DNA of 64,000 nt from Paenibacillus sp. MAHUQ-63 (GTDB taxonomy: Bacteria; Bacillota; Bacilli; Paenibacillales; NBRC-103111). Both the position numbers and the translations under genes were made by a program. Shown piece by piece: positions 1 through 8,741 of the stretch. Under the pieces are notes generated by a model. The model was not told the DNA's origin and ran no database searches. It was given only the letters and a program-made list of their open reading frames with translations. How positions within the stretch are numbered: position 1 is the stretch's first letter; each line of letters starts with the position of its first letter. The stretch lies in the NCBI RefSeq assembly GCF_028765165.1, contig NZ_JARADB010000001.1:186001-250000 (forward strand), given 5' to 3'.

Positions 1-277
1 CGACGCCATTCAAGTCTACGACTTCGGCGATTTCTCCGTCGGCTTCAACATGAAGAACGCGCTCGAGTTCGTCGACGTGCATTCGACCGATATTGATCCG
101 GGTCTGCGCGGGCTGCATCTTGGCCAGAGCGTGCAGGAAGCCATCGACATCCTGGGCAAACCGGATGCTAACACGACCTATGTACTCTCTTACAAATCCC
201 AGGGCACGTTGCTCAAGATCGATGTGGACCCGAACGAGAACACCATTCAATCCATCAAGCTTTTCGCGGACCGTTGA
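1..277 (+). CDS. C-terminal part of an unrecognised protein (5' end outside window)
   Basis: The reading frame is open from the first complete codon of the window to the TGA at 275-277, so this is the last ~91 residues of a longer protein. An ATG at 50 lies inside the frame but has no Shine-Dalgarno sequence and is probably internal. The visible part has a short domain around the phrases GLHLGQSVQEAIDILGKP and LSYKSQGTLLKIDVD. This resembles the repeat found in small secreted Bacillota proteins of the DUF4309/stalk type, where a beta-strand is followed by a helix ending in LGKP. That assignment is a guess from pattern. A rho-independent terminator follows directly. Confidence 0.6.
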   Translation, partial: DAIQVYDFGDFSVGFNMKNALEFVDVHSTDIDPGLRGLHLGQSVQEAIDILGKPDANTTYVLSYKSQGTLLKIDVDPNENTIQSIKLFADR

Positions 278-288
278 CCCGAACAGCG

Positions 289-330
289 AAGACCATGCAG
301 CATCGCAATGATGACAGCATGGTCTTTTTT
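289..330 (+). terminator. Rho-independent terminator of the first gene
   Basis: The arms AAGACCATGC and GCATGGTCTT enclose an 18-base loop and run into TTTTTT on the plus strand, 11 bases after the stop codon of the partial gene. Confidence 0.85.
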
Positions 331-338
331 GGCATTCC

Positions 339-944
339 TCAAACAGCACGTCTCTTCCGAAACCGCAAATACACAAGCACGGCAATGACCGCAATGACCG
401 CGATTATGATCAAGCTCATTCCCATATATTTATGTATCAGCTGAAACAGCTCATCCAAATTGCTTCCGATAAAATGCCCCAGGGTGAGGAAGGTTGTACA
501 CCAAAGCAGCGCGCCTGTCCCCGCAAACAGCATATATTTATAAAACTTCACGCCGCTGACACCGGATAAATAGCAGGTAAAATGCCGGACCCCCGGCACG
601 AAATATCCGAAAAATACAGTCCAAAGCCCATATTGGTGAAACCATTCCTCCGCCCGTTCAATTCGCCCCGGCGTCAGCTTGAACCATTTGCCATACCGGT
701 ACAGAAAGGGTTTGCCCACACGATGTCCGATGATATAAGACACGATCATGCCCGTCATCGTCCCCGCGTAAATCACCATGAGCGTAGGCACATACTCAAA
801 GGGGCCTCCCGGCGCGGTTAGCGAACCGACGAAAGCCATCAAGGTCTCATCCGGTATCGGAACGCCCACAATGCCGGCGGATAGCAAAAGGTACAGGGCT
901 ATATAGCCATAATGGCCAATGAAGTCATAAAGAGCTTCTTTCAT
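339..944 (-). CDS. DedA-family membrane protein
   Basis: A 201-residue polytopic membrane protein of the DedA/SNARE-associated (VTT domain) family, whose members are linked to envelope lipid transport and membrane homeostasis. The family pattern is visible: an N-terminal hydrophobic segment with GVPIPDE, then the re-entrant region with GMIVSYIIGHRVGKP, then YFVPGVRHFTCYLSGVSG, and two C-terminal membrane helices ending in a basic tail. The frame is open 24 codons further upstream, but the ATG at 944 has a GGGAG ten bases before it and gives the usual family length. Transcription is convergent with the partial gene at the window start and divergent from the YkvI-like gene. Confidence 0.85.
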   Translation of the reverse strand: MKEALYDFIGHYGYIALYLLLSAGIVGVPIPDETLMAFVGSLTAPGGPFEYVPTLMVIYAGTMTGMIVSYIIGHRVGKPFLYRYGKWFKLTPGRIERAEEWFHQYGLWTVFFGYFVPGVRHFTCYLSGVSGVKFYKYMLFAGTGALLWCTTFLTLGHFIGSNLDELFQLIHKYMGMSLIIIAVIAVIAVLVYLRFRKRRAV

Positions 945-1086
945 CCGAGCCACACTCCCACATTCTACTTCGTTCCCATTCACAACCAGTTTACCAGAAA
1001 CGAAGGCTTGCCCCAAGTTGCAGTCATGCGACTGTCTTCGCGAACATACCTTGTACTATACCAAACGAAAGAAAGCGGGGCAATCC

Positions 1087-2127
1087 ATGCGAACAGGTTC
1101 ACAGATCATCCGAATTGCCTTTACGTATATCGGGACTGTCGTGGGGGCCGGTTTCGCTTCCGGGCAAGAGATTCTGCAATTTTTCACGCAATACGGCAAT
1201 TTGGCGACGCTCACGATAGCGCTATCCTGCGTGCTTTTCATATGGATCGGAATTAAGCTGATGCTGATGGCGCATGAATTGAAAGCTGCCTCGTACGAGG
1301 ATCTCAACCGGGTTATTTTCGGGCCGAAGATCGGCAATTGGATTTCCTTGTTCACAATGGTGGTGCTATTCGGCATTACAACGGTCATGCTGGCCGGCGG
1401 AGGGACGGTCTTCGAAGAGCAGCTGCATCTCTCGTACCAAACCGGACTGCTGGTGACGCTCGTGCTTGCGTACATCGTCTTATCCCGCGGAATCGGAGCC
1501 ATTATGACGGTCAATTCCATTGTCGTGCCCATTATGCTGGTCTTCAGCATCGTGATTGTCGTCTATACGTGGCACTCGCCCGCTTCCGACAACTGGCTGA
1601 GAATAACGACCGATGCATCGCCCGGGAAAATCTGGTTCTCACCGTTTCTCTATACCGCCTTCAACCTGGCTATGGCCCAAGCCGTACTTGTCCCCATGGG
1701 AGCCTCCATCGAGAAGCGCTCCGATCTCATCTGGGGCGGTCTGGTCGGGGGAGCAGGCATCGGTCTGCTGCTGCTGTCCGCTCATTATGCGCTCTCCGCA
1801 CAGATGCCGGGAATCGCCCAATATGAGATCCCGATGGGAAACATTATCAACCGGTTAGGCTCCGCGCCGCAGATTGCTTATTTGCTCGTCATTTACGGTG
1901 AAATCTTCACGACGTTCATCGCCGATGCTTACGGCTTGTCCCTGCAGCTCGGCCAGCGCACGAAGCTGCATCCCAAGATCTTGCTCCTCAGCATCTTGGC
2001 ACTCAGCTATTTGGTCAGTCAAATCGGCTTCAAAGTGCTGCTTGCCGCCCTCTATCCATTATTCGGCCTCATTAGCGTGATTTGGCTCGTGCTGATGGTA
2101 TGGCGCAACCGGCGCCGTGCGGTGTAG
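1087..2127 (+). CDS. YkvI-like membrane transporter (COG3949 type)
   Basis: A 346-residue membrane protein with about ten hydrophobic segments, starting IIRIAFTYIGTVVGAGFASGQE. A GAGFASGQE motif after the first helix is typical of the YkvI group within the LeuT/APC-like transporters, including branched-chain amino acid carrier relatives. The substrate is unknown. Starts further upstream in frame (from 1018) lack a ribosome site; the ATG at 1087 places the first helix close to the N terminus. The last 69 bases overlap the end of the convergent gene on the other strand. No operon partner is visible. Confidence 0.75.
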   Translation: MRTGSQIIRIAFTYIGTVVGAGFASGQEILQFFTQYGNLATLTIALSCVLFIWIGIKLMLMAHELKAASYEDLNRVIFGPKIGNWISLFTMVVLFGITTVMLAGGGTVFEEQLHLSYQTGLLVTLVLAYIVLSRGIGAIMTVNSIVVPIMLVFSIVIVVYTWHSPASDNWLRITTDASPGKIWFSPFLYTAFNLAMAQAVLVPMGASIEKRSDLIWGGLVGGAGIGLLLLSAHYALSAQMPGIAQYEIPMGNIINRLGSAPQIAYLLVIYGEIFTTFIADAYGLSLQLGQRTKLHPKILLLSILALSYLVSQIGFKVLLAALYPLFGLISVIWLVLMVWRNRRRAV

Positions 2128-2499
2128 CGCCCCCCTCTCGGCGAAGCCCAAGACGACAGCCAAGCGGGAAATCAACAGCAGCATGCCCATCGCGCAAAAA
2201 ATAATGCCTGTAAGCAAATAGGAATAATGAAAGGCAGCCGATGTCGCCGCTTCATCGCGCAGAAGCGCGAACAGCTCTGCCAGGAGCAGCAATAGACCTA
2301 GAATAAACAACCCGATCGCTGCATAATCCAACACCGTCCAGCGCGATAAATAGGTGACCGCAATGTCCACCTGGCTCAATGCTTTGGGGGCTGCAGCCTG
2401 CTGCCGCCACAGCTGGTGAATCATCCATGCCGTATACAAGGCCGCCCCTGTGACGAAAAGCCCGACAAGCCCGCCGATAATCGCGAGTAGCAGGTTCAT
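2059..2499 (-). CDS. Hypothetical membrane protein, three or four helices
   Basis: A 146-residue protein of unknown function. Hydrophobic segments lie near residues 3-25, 58-80 and 94-116, with a polar, histidine-containing C-terminal tail. GAGGAGG stands eight bases before the ATG, so translation is well supported. The 3' end overlaps the convergent YkvI-like gene by 69 bases. It is followed at the promoter side by another small membrane protein gene (2531-2815) on the same strand with a 31-base gap, so the two are probably co-transcribed, perhaps as the tail of the yhaO-yhaN operon. Confidence 0.7.
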   Translation of the reverse strand: MNLLLAIIGGLVGLFVTGAALYTAWMIHQLWRQQAAAPKALSQVDIAVTYLSRWTVLDYAAIGLFILGLLLLLAELFALLRDEAATSAAFHYSYLLTGIIFCAMGMLLLISRLAVVLGFAERGALHRTAPVAPYHQHEPNHANEAE

Positions 2500-2530
2500 C
2501 CGTACGTCCTCCTCTACTTTCTCAAGTGTA

Positions 2531-2815
2531 TTATCCGTGTCTTAATCCAATGATAAGAACAAGCGTCAGGGTGAAACAGAGTACAGGAAGCGCATAAAGA
2601 AGCGGCAGCAGCAGCCAGCCGGGAAGCTTCATGGCCGGAAGCCAGATCAGCTGCAGCCGCCTGCGGGCGGCTGCCTCCCAGGTAGGCTCCGCACGATGGG
2701 CTTTCGGGGCGAAAGCTTCCCCCGCTCCTTCATTCCACTCGATCTTACCCTTCTTCCAACCGACCTGGTACGTAATCTCCCGATGCTCTTTGTTCTTCCC
2801 GCTCCCTGGCTCCAC
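2531..2815 (-). CDS. Small membrane protein with basic N-terminal domain, GTG start
   Basis: A 94-residue protein: a charged N-terminal half (about 55 residues, rich in K, E and R) and a C-terminal hydrophobic hairpin of two segments (LLLPLLYALPVLCFTLTLVLIIGL). The start is a GTG at 2813-2815 preceded eight bases upstream by an excellent GGGAGGT site, which supports the gene despite its size. It begins 73 bases after the yhaN stop and is probably read through from that operon. I do not recognise a family. Confidence 0.6.
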   Translation of the reverse strand: MEPGSGKNKEHREITYQVGWKKGKIEWNEGAGEAFAPKAHRAEPTWEAAARRRLQLIWLPAMKLPGWLLLPLLYALPVLCFTLTLVLIIGLRHG

Positions 2816-2888
2816 GTTCCGTTACCTCCCGCTTTTGTTTCTACCGTAAATGTTCCCAATGCGATTTCCATCCATATAGAAAACGCTG

Positions 2889-5800
2889 CTATAAGTGAAT
2901 TAAACGGTGGCCCGGAACGACCCGAGCCGCCGCATCCCGTACATGACCATGGCAGGTGAACAGCAGCACTTGATGCCTGCCGCTTAACTCCTCCAGCACG
3001 CGCAGGCAGCTTTCCATTCGCGCCTCGTCGAAATTCACGAGAATATCGTCCATGACAAGCGGCAGCACGGCTTTGCCGGCGTATTCCTCCACAAGCGCGA
3101 ACCGCATGGACAGATACAGCTGTTCGGCCGTCCCCCTGCTGAGCTGGCTCGTCTCGACAGCTTGTCCGCCGGCCCGGATCGCGACCAGCCGCTGTTCGCC
3201 GAACGGTGCTTTCACCTGCACGAAGGCGCCGTTCGTCATCTTCGCGAAGTACTCGGAAGCCCGCAGCAGCACGCCGGGCTGGCGCTCCTGCTCGTACACC
3301 TCGCGCGCCTTCCTCATCAGCAGGGAAGCGAACGAAGCGATGGCATATTGATCCGCCTGCGACCGGATTGTAGTCCGGTAGGACTCGGCTTGGAGCAGAG
3401 CATCGGCATGCTCGGTGCCCAGCTCCAGCTGCTCGATGCGTGCGGCCAGCTTGCCGGCTTCCTCGCGCCATTCATTCGTTCGGGCGGCCGTGTCCGCCAA
3501 CTGGCTGCCAATCGACTGCAAACGGTCTGCCAGATCCTCATCTCCACACTGTTCCAGAAGCTCGGAATAGCTATCCGTCATAGCCCGGCCCAGAAGCGCT
3601 TCCTGTGAAGATTCCAGCAGCTTCCGCTCCTCGATCAGCTTGAGGCGCTCTTCTTGGGCCCGCTGGTGAAGGCGCAGCTCCTCGCCATCGCGAGCATAGC
3701 TTTCGCGCAGCAGCAGCTGCAGCCTCTCGCTGACGCGCTCCTCACTCGCCCGGAGCAGGAGCAGCTCCTCCTCCAATTCGGCGAGCTGGGTCTCGCAGTG
3801 CCGCTTCTCTTCGAGAAGACGAAGCTGCTCCTGCTCCTCCTCCTTCCAGCGTTTCAACGCAAATAGAGGCTCGTGTCCGTATGCGCCCCCAAGCCGGGAA
3901 CCGACAGCTTCCTCAAATTGCTCTACACGAAGCCGCAAAGCCGCCGCCTTCGCAGACAGCTTATGCAGCTGACGGATGCTCTCCTGCCCCTGCTCAATCG
4001 TTTGGATCGTTTCCAAGGCGGCATCCGGTGACAAACGCCCGCTTAGTCCAAGCGACTCCAGCATGCCCCGCCATTCGTTCTGCAATCTAGCGGCCTCTCC
4101 GGCGAGCTGATCGGCGGCAGCGCTTCTCTGTCCGGCTTGACCGCGAAGGGCTTGCAGCTCCTCTTGGGCATCCTGCAGCTTCTCCAGCTTGCGGAGCCCT
4201 TGGCTGATCCGCTGCTTGTTCCCTTCCGCCTCTCTCAGCCACGCATCGAGCTGCGGCTGAAAGCCATGCAGCGGGATCTTGGCTGCTTGGGCCGCTTGGG
4301 AAGGCGGACTGGCGGAAGCCGCAGCAGCTTCGCGCCAACCGGGCTGCCCCTGCGCCGCCTTCATGAACGCCGCGATCTGCTCCTGCAGCCGCCGCTCCAG
4401 CTCTTGAAGCTCGCGAGCTTCATCGCCAGGGGGCTGCTCCGAAGGCGCGGCCATCGTCCGGCCAGCGCGGCCTCCTTCAACGGTGCGGTTCCCGCGCAGA
4501 ATCAAGAGCGCCGCAACGGCGAGCAGCAGCATCGCTCCACCCGCCAGCGCCCGGTTCCCTTGCCAGGCGAGGATACCCGCCACCACGAGCGACAGCAAGC
4601 CGGTCATCGCGGCCATGCGTCCGCGCAATTTCCGCGCGGCGGCTTGGTTGGCTTTGGCCGCTTCCTCGAGCCGGGCTTGAAGCTGGTTATGCACCGCTTC
4701 CCGCTCCTGCCTGTGCTGAATATCTCTTACCAACGTCTGCCATCGCGTATAATCCCTTGCCATGCTTTGCAGCGCTGCGGTTGGGTCCGCCCCTCCCGGC
4801 AGCACCGGAGCGGCCCGCAGCTCGTGCTCCAGCAGCCGGACCGTCTCTTCCGTTCGCTGAACTTGCTGTTCCAAAGTATCCCGTTCGGTCTGAACCCTTA
4901 GTTCATCCGCACGGCCGGTCTGAAACCGTTCCTTATACAACCGAATCTGCTCACGCAAGGAAATGGTCGCCGCGAACGATGCCGCCAGCTCCTCCCCGTT
5001 CTCATCGCCGTGAGTATCTATCTGTTTCAGCAGCCTGTCCAACTGTTCGCGCAGGTGCTCCTGCTCCACGCGCAGCTGATCCAGACCGCGTTTCTGCTCC
5101 TCGTACGCCGCCGCTTGCTCCAGCCGCAGGTTCAGCTCCGTCTGATGCGCCAGCACGTCCGGCTGAATGCGGATCGCTTGCAGCCGCTCGGTCAGCCCCT
5201 GCCGGCGCAGCCCGAGCTTCGCGCGCTCCGCCATGATGCGCTCCCGCTCCGCTTCCAGCGCGTCCAGCCGCGCCGACGCCTGCTCCGGGAAGCCCGCCAG
5301 CTCCGGCAGCGCGGCCAGCTCCTGGCCGATCTGCCGCAGCCGGATCCAGCCGCTGCGGGCCTTGCCGGCCAGGCTGAGCCGCTGCTGCTCCGCGCGAAGC
5401 GCTTCCTGCTGCTCCTCCAGAGCAGCGATGCGCGCCTCCGCGGAGCGGCGCTCTTCCTGCAGCCGGTCGTAATCGGCTGCCAGATCCTTGCTGCGGCGCA
5501 GCGACTGCTCCAGACCCTCGAGCTCTCTCAGGAGACGGTTCATCTCCTGATTGCGTCCGCGGGGTCTATACAGGCTGTCGGCCTGCGCCGTCAGCTTGCG
5601 CTCGGCCTCCATGATCGCCGAGCCGCTTACACCGAGCCCAGCGCTATACAGATAGCCGCTGAGCTCGTCTGTCTGCAGCGTGCGCAGCTCCTGCAGCTCG
5701 GTAAGCCCGAAAGCGAACAAGCTGCGAAAGAGGTCGGGCGACAGCCCGCCCAGCAGCGTGTTCAGCAGCTCTTCGCCGCCGGTGGTGCCGTCACCGCGGG

Positions 5801-6113
5801 TCACCTTGACGAGCCCTGCAGAGGCTCGCCGCCCGCCTGCGGCCGCCGCGTCGAACCGTTCGACGCGAATGAGCTCACCCTGCTCGTCCAGCAGGGTGAG
5901 TGCGCCGCCATGGGCGCCTCCGCCCAGCGGCTCGTAGCGCTCCGCCCCGCGCTGCCGGGGCGGGAAGCCGAAGAGCACCGCGCGGACGAAGCCCATGAGC
6001 GTGCTCTTGCCCGCTTCGTTGGCGCCGTAGAACAGCACCAGCGGGCTGTCCGTTTCGAGCTGCCGCTGGCGCAGGCTGCCGAAGCCTCCCACATGGATGG
6101 ATACGATCTTCAT
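2889..6113 (-). CDS. yhaN: YhaN-like AAA ATPase, SbcC/Rad50 type
   Basis: A 1074-residue SMC/Rad50-like ATPase, the partner of the YhaO nuclease in DNA-end processing. The N-terminal P-loop reads GANEAGKST near residue 30. Very long coiled-coil arms rich in E, Q, L and R follow. The C terminus carries a signature-like LSRGTAEQLYLSMRFAL and the Walker B/D-loop LPLVMDDILVNFDEAR. Between about residues 490 and 540, in the middle of the coiled coil, two hydrophobic segments (LLSLVVAGILAW and AGGAMLLLAVAALLIL) could form a membrane hairpin where Rad50 has its zinc hook. The ATG overlaps the yhaO stop as ATGA, which indicates translational coupling. An open frame 94 codons longer is read through yhaO and is not the start. 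Confidence 0.85.
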   Translation of the reverse strand: MKIVSIHVGGFGSLRQRQLETDSPLVLFYGANEAGKSTLMGFVRAVLFGFPPRQRGAERYEPLGGGAHGGALTLLDEQGELIRVERFDAAAAGGRRASAGLVKVTRGDGTTGGEELLNTLLGGLSPDLFRSLFAFGLTELQELRTLQTDELSGYLYSAGLGVSGSAIMEAERKLTAQADSLYRPRGRNQEMNRLLRELEGLEQSLRRSKDLAADYDRLQEERRSAEARIAALEEQQEALRAEQQRLSLAGKARSGWIRLRQIGQELAALPELAGFPEQASARLDALEAERERIMAERAKLGLRRQGLTERLQAIRIQPDVLAHQTELNLRLEQAAAYEEQKRGLDQLRVEQEHLREQLDRLLKQIDTHGDENGEELAASFAATISLREQIRLYKERFQTGRADELRVQTERDTLEQQVQRTEETVRLLEHELRAAPVLPGGADPTAALQSMARDYTRWQTLVRDIQHRQEREAVHNQLQARLEEAAKANQAAARKLRGRMAAMTGLLSLVVAGILAWQGNRALAGGAMLLLAVAALLILRGNRTVEGGRAGRTMAAPSEQPPGDEARELQELERRLQEQIAAFMKAAQGQPGWREAAAASASPPSQAAQAAKIPLHGFQPQLDAWLREAEGNKQRISQGLRKLEKLQDAQEELQALRGQAGQRSAAADQLAGEAARLQNEWRGMLESLGLSGRLSPDAALETIQTIEQGQESIRQLHKLSAKAAALRLRVEQFEEAVGSRLGGAYGHEPLFALKRWKEEEQEQLRLLEEKRHCETQLAELEEELLLLRASEERVSERLQLLLRESYARDGEELRLHQRAQEERLKLIEERKLLESSQEALLGRAMTDSYSELLEQCGDEDLADRLQSIGSQLADTAARTNEWREEAGKLAARIEQLELGTEHADALLQAESYRTTIRSQADQYAIASFASLLMRKAREVYEQERQPGVLLRASEYFAKMTNGAFVQVKAPFGEQRLVAIRAGGQAVETSQLSRGTAEQLYLSMRFALVEEYAGKAVLPLVMDDILVNFDEARMESCLRVLEELSGRHQVLLFTCHGHVRDAAARVVPGHRLIHL

Positions 6114-7387
6114 CCAGCCCCCCCCCCGTCCGCGGACAAGAGATCCGCGGCTAATGCTTCGGCGGCGCGCAGCCACTCGCGCAGCCGCTCCGGATCCGCC
6201 GCAGCCGGGTTGCCGGCTGACTGCGGCAAGCTCTGCAGCGCGGCGAGCGCCTCGCCGGCGAAAGCGTGAAGCGCGCCGTCGTCGCCTTGCAGCGCTTCTG
6301 CATACCGCAGGAGATCGCCGAGGAAGCTCTTCTCCTGGCGCAGCGCCGCCAGATCGAGCTCGCCCGCCGTGCGGTCCTCGATCGATTCCACCCAAACGAA
6401 GCGGCTTCGCTCCTCTTCATCGAGCCTCAGCTCCGCCGTCAGCTCCTGGAGCATCTTGCCCCGGCGCAGCAGACCGGAGAGCGGGCCGCGCCCTTCCAGC
6501 GTGAGCCGAACGACCGCATCGCGGCCGTCCGCTTCTTCCCGGATGCGCTCCAGCGCTTCGCCGACCCGGTCTTTCAAATCCTGCTCCGTCTGCATGCCTG
6601 CAATCGTCAGACGCTGATGAAACCACCGGACGGCATCCAGCGCCCGGAAGGTCAAGTGAGCTTGTCCTTCCTCCGACATCTCCACAAGATAACAGCCGCG
6701 CGGGCCCGTTTCCCGAATATTCCGGCCTTGCAGATTGCCCGGATATACGATCGCCGGGCGTTCGTGAAGCACCTTTCTCGTATGTACATGGCCTAAGGCC
6801 CAATAATGCATGCCCGCCGCAAGCAAATCCGTCTTGCTGCAAGGGGCGTAATTGTCATGACCCGGGTCGCCGTCAACATTCGTATGCAGCATCGCAATCT
6901 GCGCTGCGTCCACGCGGCTTGCCCGGAACTGCAAGGCCAAGTTGTCGGTGACCGCGGAATGGCGGTACGAAATCCCGTGAATCTCGGCGATCACGCCTCG
7001 TCCGGGCTTCTCAACTTGAACCGTCTCCACCCGGTCGCACGCAAAAAAATGGACGCCTGCCGGCCAAACCAGCTTCGCGGCGCGTCCATCCTCCGGGTCA
7101 TGATTCCCATGAATAATATAAGCCGGGATGCCGTGCGCGGCTAACTGCTCCAATGCTTTCTGGAACCGAATTTGCGCGCGCAGCGAACGATCCGACAGAT
7201 CGTAGACATCCCCGCTGATCATAACAAAATCCACCTGCTCCTGCGTGGCAACCGCCACGAGCTCCTTGAGCGCGCTGAACGTCGATTCGCGCATTCGCTC
7301 ACGAACCTTTTCGGGCAGCGCCGACATGCCTTTGAACGGTGAATCCAGATGCAAGTCGGCGGCATGCATAAACCGCAGTCGTTTCAT
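6110..7387 (-). CDS. yhaO: YhaO-like DNA exonuclease (calcineurin-like phosphoesterase, SbcD/Mre11 type)
   Basis: A 425-residue metallophosphoesterase of the SbcD/Mre11 group. All metal-binding motifs are visible in order: HAADLHLDSPF near residue 8, GDVYDLSDRS, GNHDPEDGR, a histidine in AMLHTNVDG, and GHVHTRK. This order is typical of two-metal exonucleases. The C-terminal third is a helical region of the kind that contacts the ATPase partner. It starts 20 bases after the glycosyltransferase stop codon and overlaps yhaN by four bases, so the three genes form an operon. The ATG has only a weak upstream AGGGA. Confidence 0.9.
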   Translation of the reverse strand: MKRLRFMHAADLHLDSPFKGMSALPEKVRERMRESTFSALKELVAVATQEQVDFVMISGDVYDLSDRSLRAQIRFQKALEQLAAHGIPAYIIHGNHDPEDGRAAKLVWPAGVHFFACDRVETVQVEKPGRGVIAEIHGISYRHSAVTDNLALQFRASRVDAAQIAMLHTNVDGDPGHDNYAPCSKTDLLAAGMHYWALGHVHTRKVLHERPAIVYPGNLQGRNIRETGPRGCYLVEMSEEGQAHLTFRALDAVRWFHQRLTIAGMQTEQDLKDRVGEALERIREEADGRDAVVRLTLEGRGPLSGLLRRGKMLQELTAELRLDEEERSRFVWVESIEDRTAGELDLAALRQEKSFLGDLLRYAEALQGDDGALHAFAGEALAALQSLPQSAGNPAAADPERLREWLRAAEALAADLLSADGGGAG

Positions 7388-7407
7388 GTCCCTAACGCCT
7401 TCCCGCC

Positions 7408-8565
7408 TTAGCTTTTATCGTTCTGTTCGCCGCTTGCTCCCTCAATCTGATAGCTTTCGTACACACTCTTGAGCTGTCTGAGCACACGGTTCAAGGAATA
7501 CGTCTTCTTCGCCTTCTCCCATGCGGTTCTCGCCAGATTGTAGCGGAATGTCGGATCGATCACGACCTTCTCCAATGCATGGCTCAGCGCCATCGCATCG
7601 CCGACAGGCACCAGAAGCCCGTTGTGCCCGTGCTCGATTTGTTCGGCGATCCCGCCGACATCCGTGCCGATAAGCGCCAACCAACATAGCGCCGCTTCCG
7701 CGAACACCGAGCCGAAGGCTTCCGCTCGGGACGGCAGGACGAAGACGTCGAAGAACGGCATAAATTCTTCCGGATGCAGCATATAGCCGTAGAAAATCGT
7801 ATCTTCATATATATTGTGCTCGATGGCCAGCTTCTCCAGCTCCGGCCGGCTTGGTCCGTCGCCGATAATATGTAGAACGAAGGGATGGCCCCGCTTCTTG
7901 AGTTCCCCGCAAGCAATCAGCAGCGTATCCAGCCCTTTGGCCGGTACAAGACGGCATACGGTAATGAACTGCGTCACGGCGTTCTCGTGGGAGATCGGAC
8001 GGAAGCGCTTCTCGTCGAAGCCGTTCGGAATCACGCCGATTCGTTCGCTGTCCTGAACATATTCCGCAACGTATTGCTTGAAGGAGTTCGAGACCGTTAT
8101 GATCTGATCGACCCTCGCTTCCAGCTCTCCATAAATCTGAGTCAGGAAGAGATGCTCGACCCCGTTCTCTTGAATGCGCCCGTTCAGAATAAGCTCCCTC
8201 TCGAAGCTCGAGTGAATCGTCAGAATGACCGGCGTTTCCGGATACAGCTGCTTCATTACCATCGCCGCAATCGGATGATGCGCGTGAATAATATCATACT
8301 TCTTCGTCAATCTCAGCTTCGTCCACCAAACATAATCCTTGTACGTTTGAATGTATTTATCTACGATCGGGTTTCCGGCATATTTCCGCCAATCGAAAGT
8401 GACGAATTCCACTTCCTCTGTGCCCTTGTTGCGAATTCGCTTAGGCAGCGAAAATAACTCCATTTCCCAGCCTTTTTTATTGAAACGGTCCAAAATATAG
8501 GGAACCATGGATGACACCCCACCCGGCTGTTCCGGGGGGAAAAACAAAGCTTGCAAGATGTTCAT
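7408..8565 (-). CDS. Glycosyltransferase family 4 protein
   Basis: A 385-residue GT-B-fold glycosyltransferase that would transfer a sugar from an activated donor in the cytoplasm. The N-terminal domain has FFPPEQPGGVSSMV, typical of GT4 enzymes. The C-terminal domain has VCRLVPAKGLDTLL, IIGDGPSRPELE and the E-x7-E nucleotide-sugar motif in SRAEAFGSVFAE, followed by DVGGIAEQIEHGHNGLLV. No membrane segment is visible. AGAGGGG lies upstream of the ATG. It is the first gene of the operon with yhaO and yhaN; a functional link to DNA repair is not obvious. Donor and acceptor cannot be told from sequence. Confidence 0.85.
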   Translation of the reverse strand: MNILQALFFPPEQPGGVSSMVPYILDRFNKKGWEMELFSLPKRIRNKGTEEVEFVTFDWRKYAGNPIVDKYIQTYKDYVWWTKLRLTKKYDIIHAHHPIAAMVMKQLYPETPVILTIHSSFERELILNGRIQENGVEHLFLTQIYGELEARVDQIITVSNSFKQYVAEYVQDSERIGVIPNGFDEKRFRPISHENAVTQFITVCRLVPAKGLDTLLIACGELKKRGHPFVLHIIGDGPSRPELEKLAIEHNIYEDTIFYGYMLHPEEFMPFFDVFVLPSRAEAFGSVFAEAALCWLALIGTDVGGIAEQIEHGHNGLLVPVGDAMALSHALEKVVIDPTFRYNLARTAWEKAKKTYSLNRVLRQLKSVYESYQIEGASGEQNDKS

Positions 8566-8691
8566 TGCATGAGCCCCTCTCCCAAATCCTTGAGCTTACC
8601 TTCTTATTGTAACTTGTGCGGGTCGAATAGAAAAGAGAACAACAAATATGCGCTCTATGAAACGATTCTATCCCTCTCCTTCATTTTCCTT

Positions 8692-8697
8692 TATAAT
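8692..8697 (+). promoter_or_regulatory. Probable -10 element of the diguanylate cyclase gene
   Basis: A perfect TATAAT lies 44 bases before the chosen start. No convincing -35 box is seen at 17 bases. Confidence 0.4.
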
Positions 8698-8741
8698 AGG
8701 TAGCAAAGCTTGTCGAAATCTTGGTTTTTATGGGGGAACGC

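Noticed and set aside
5010-6269. 419-residue plus-strand ORF
   Set aside because: It is antisense to yhaN, Leu/Arg/Gln-rich as expected of the complement of a GC-rich coiled coil, and lacks a start signal.
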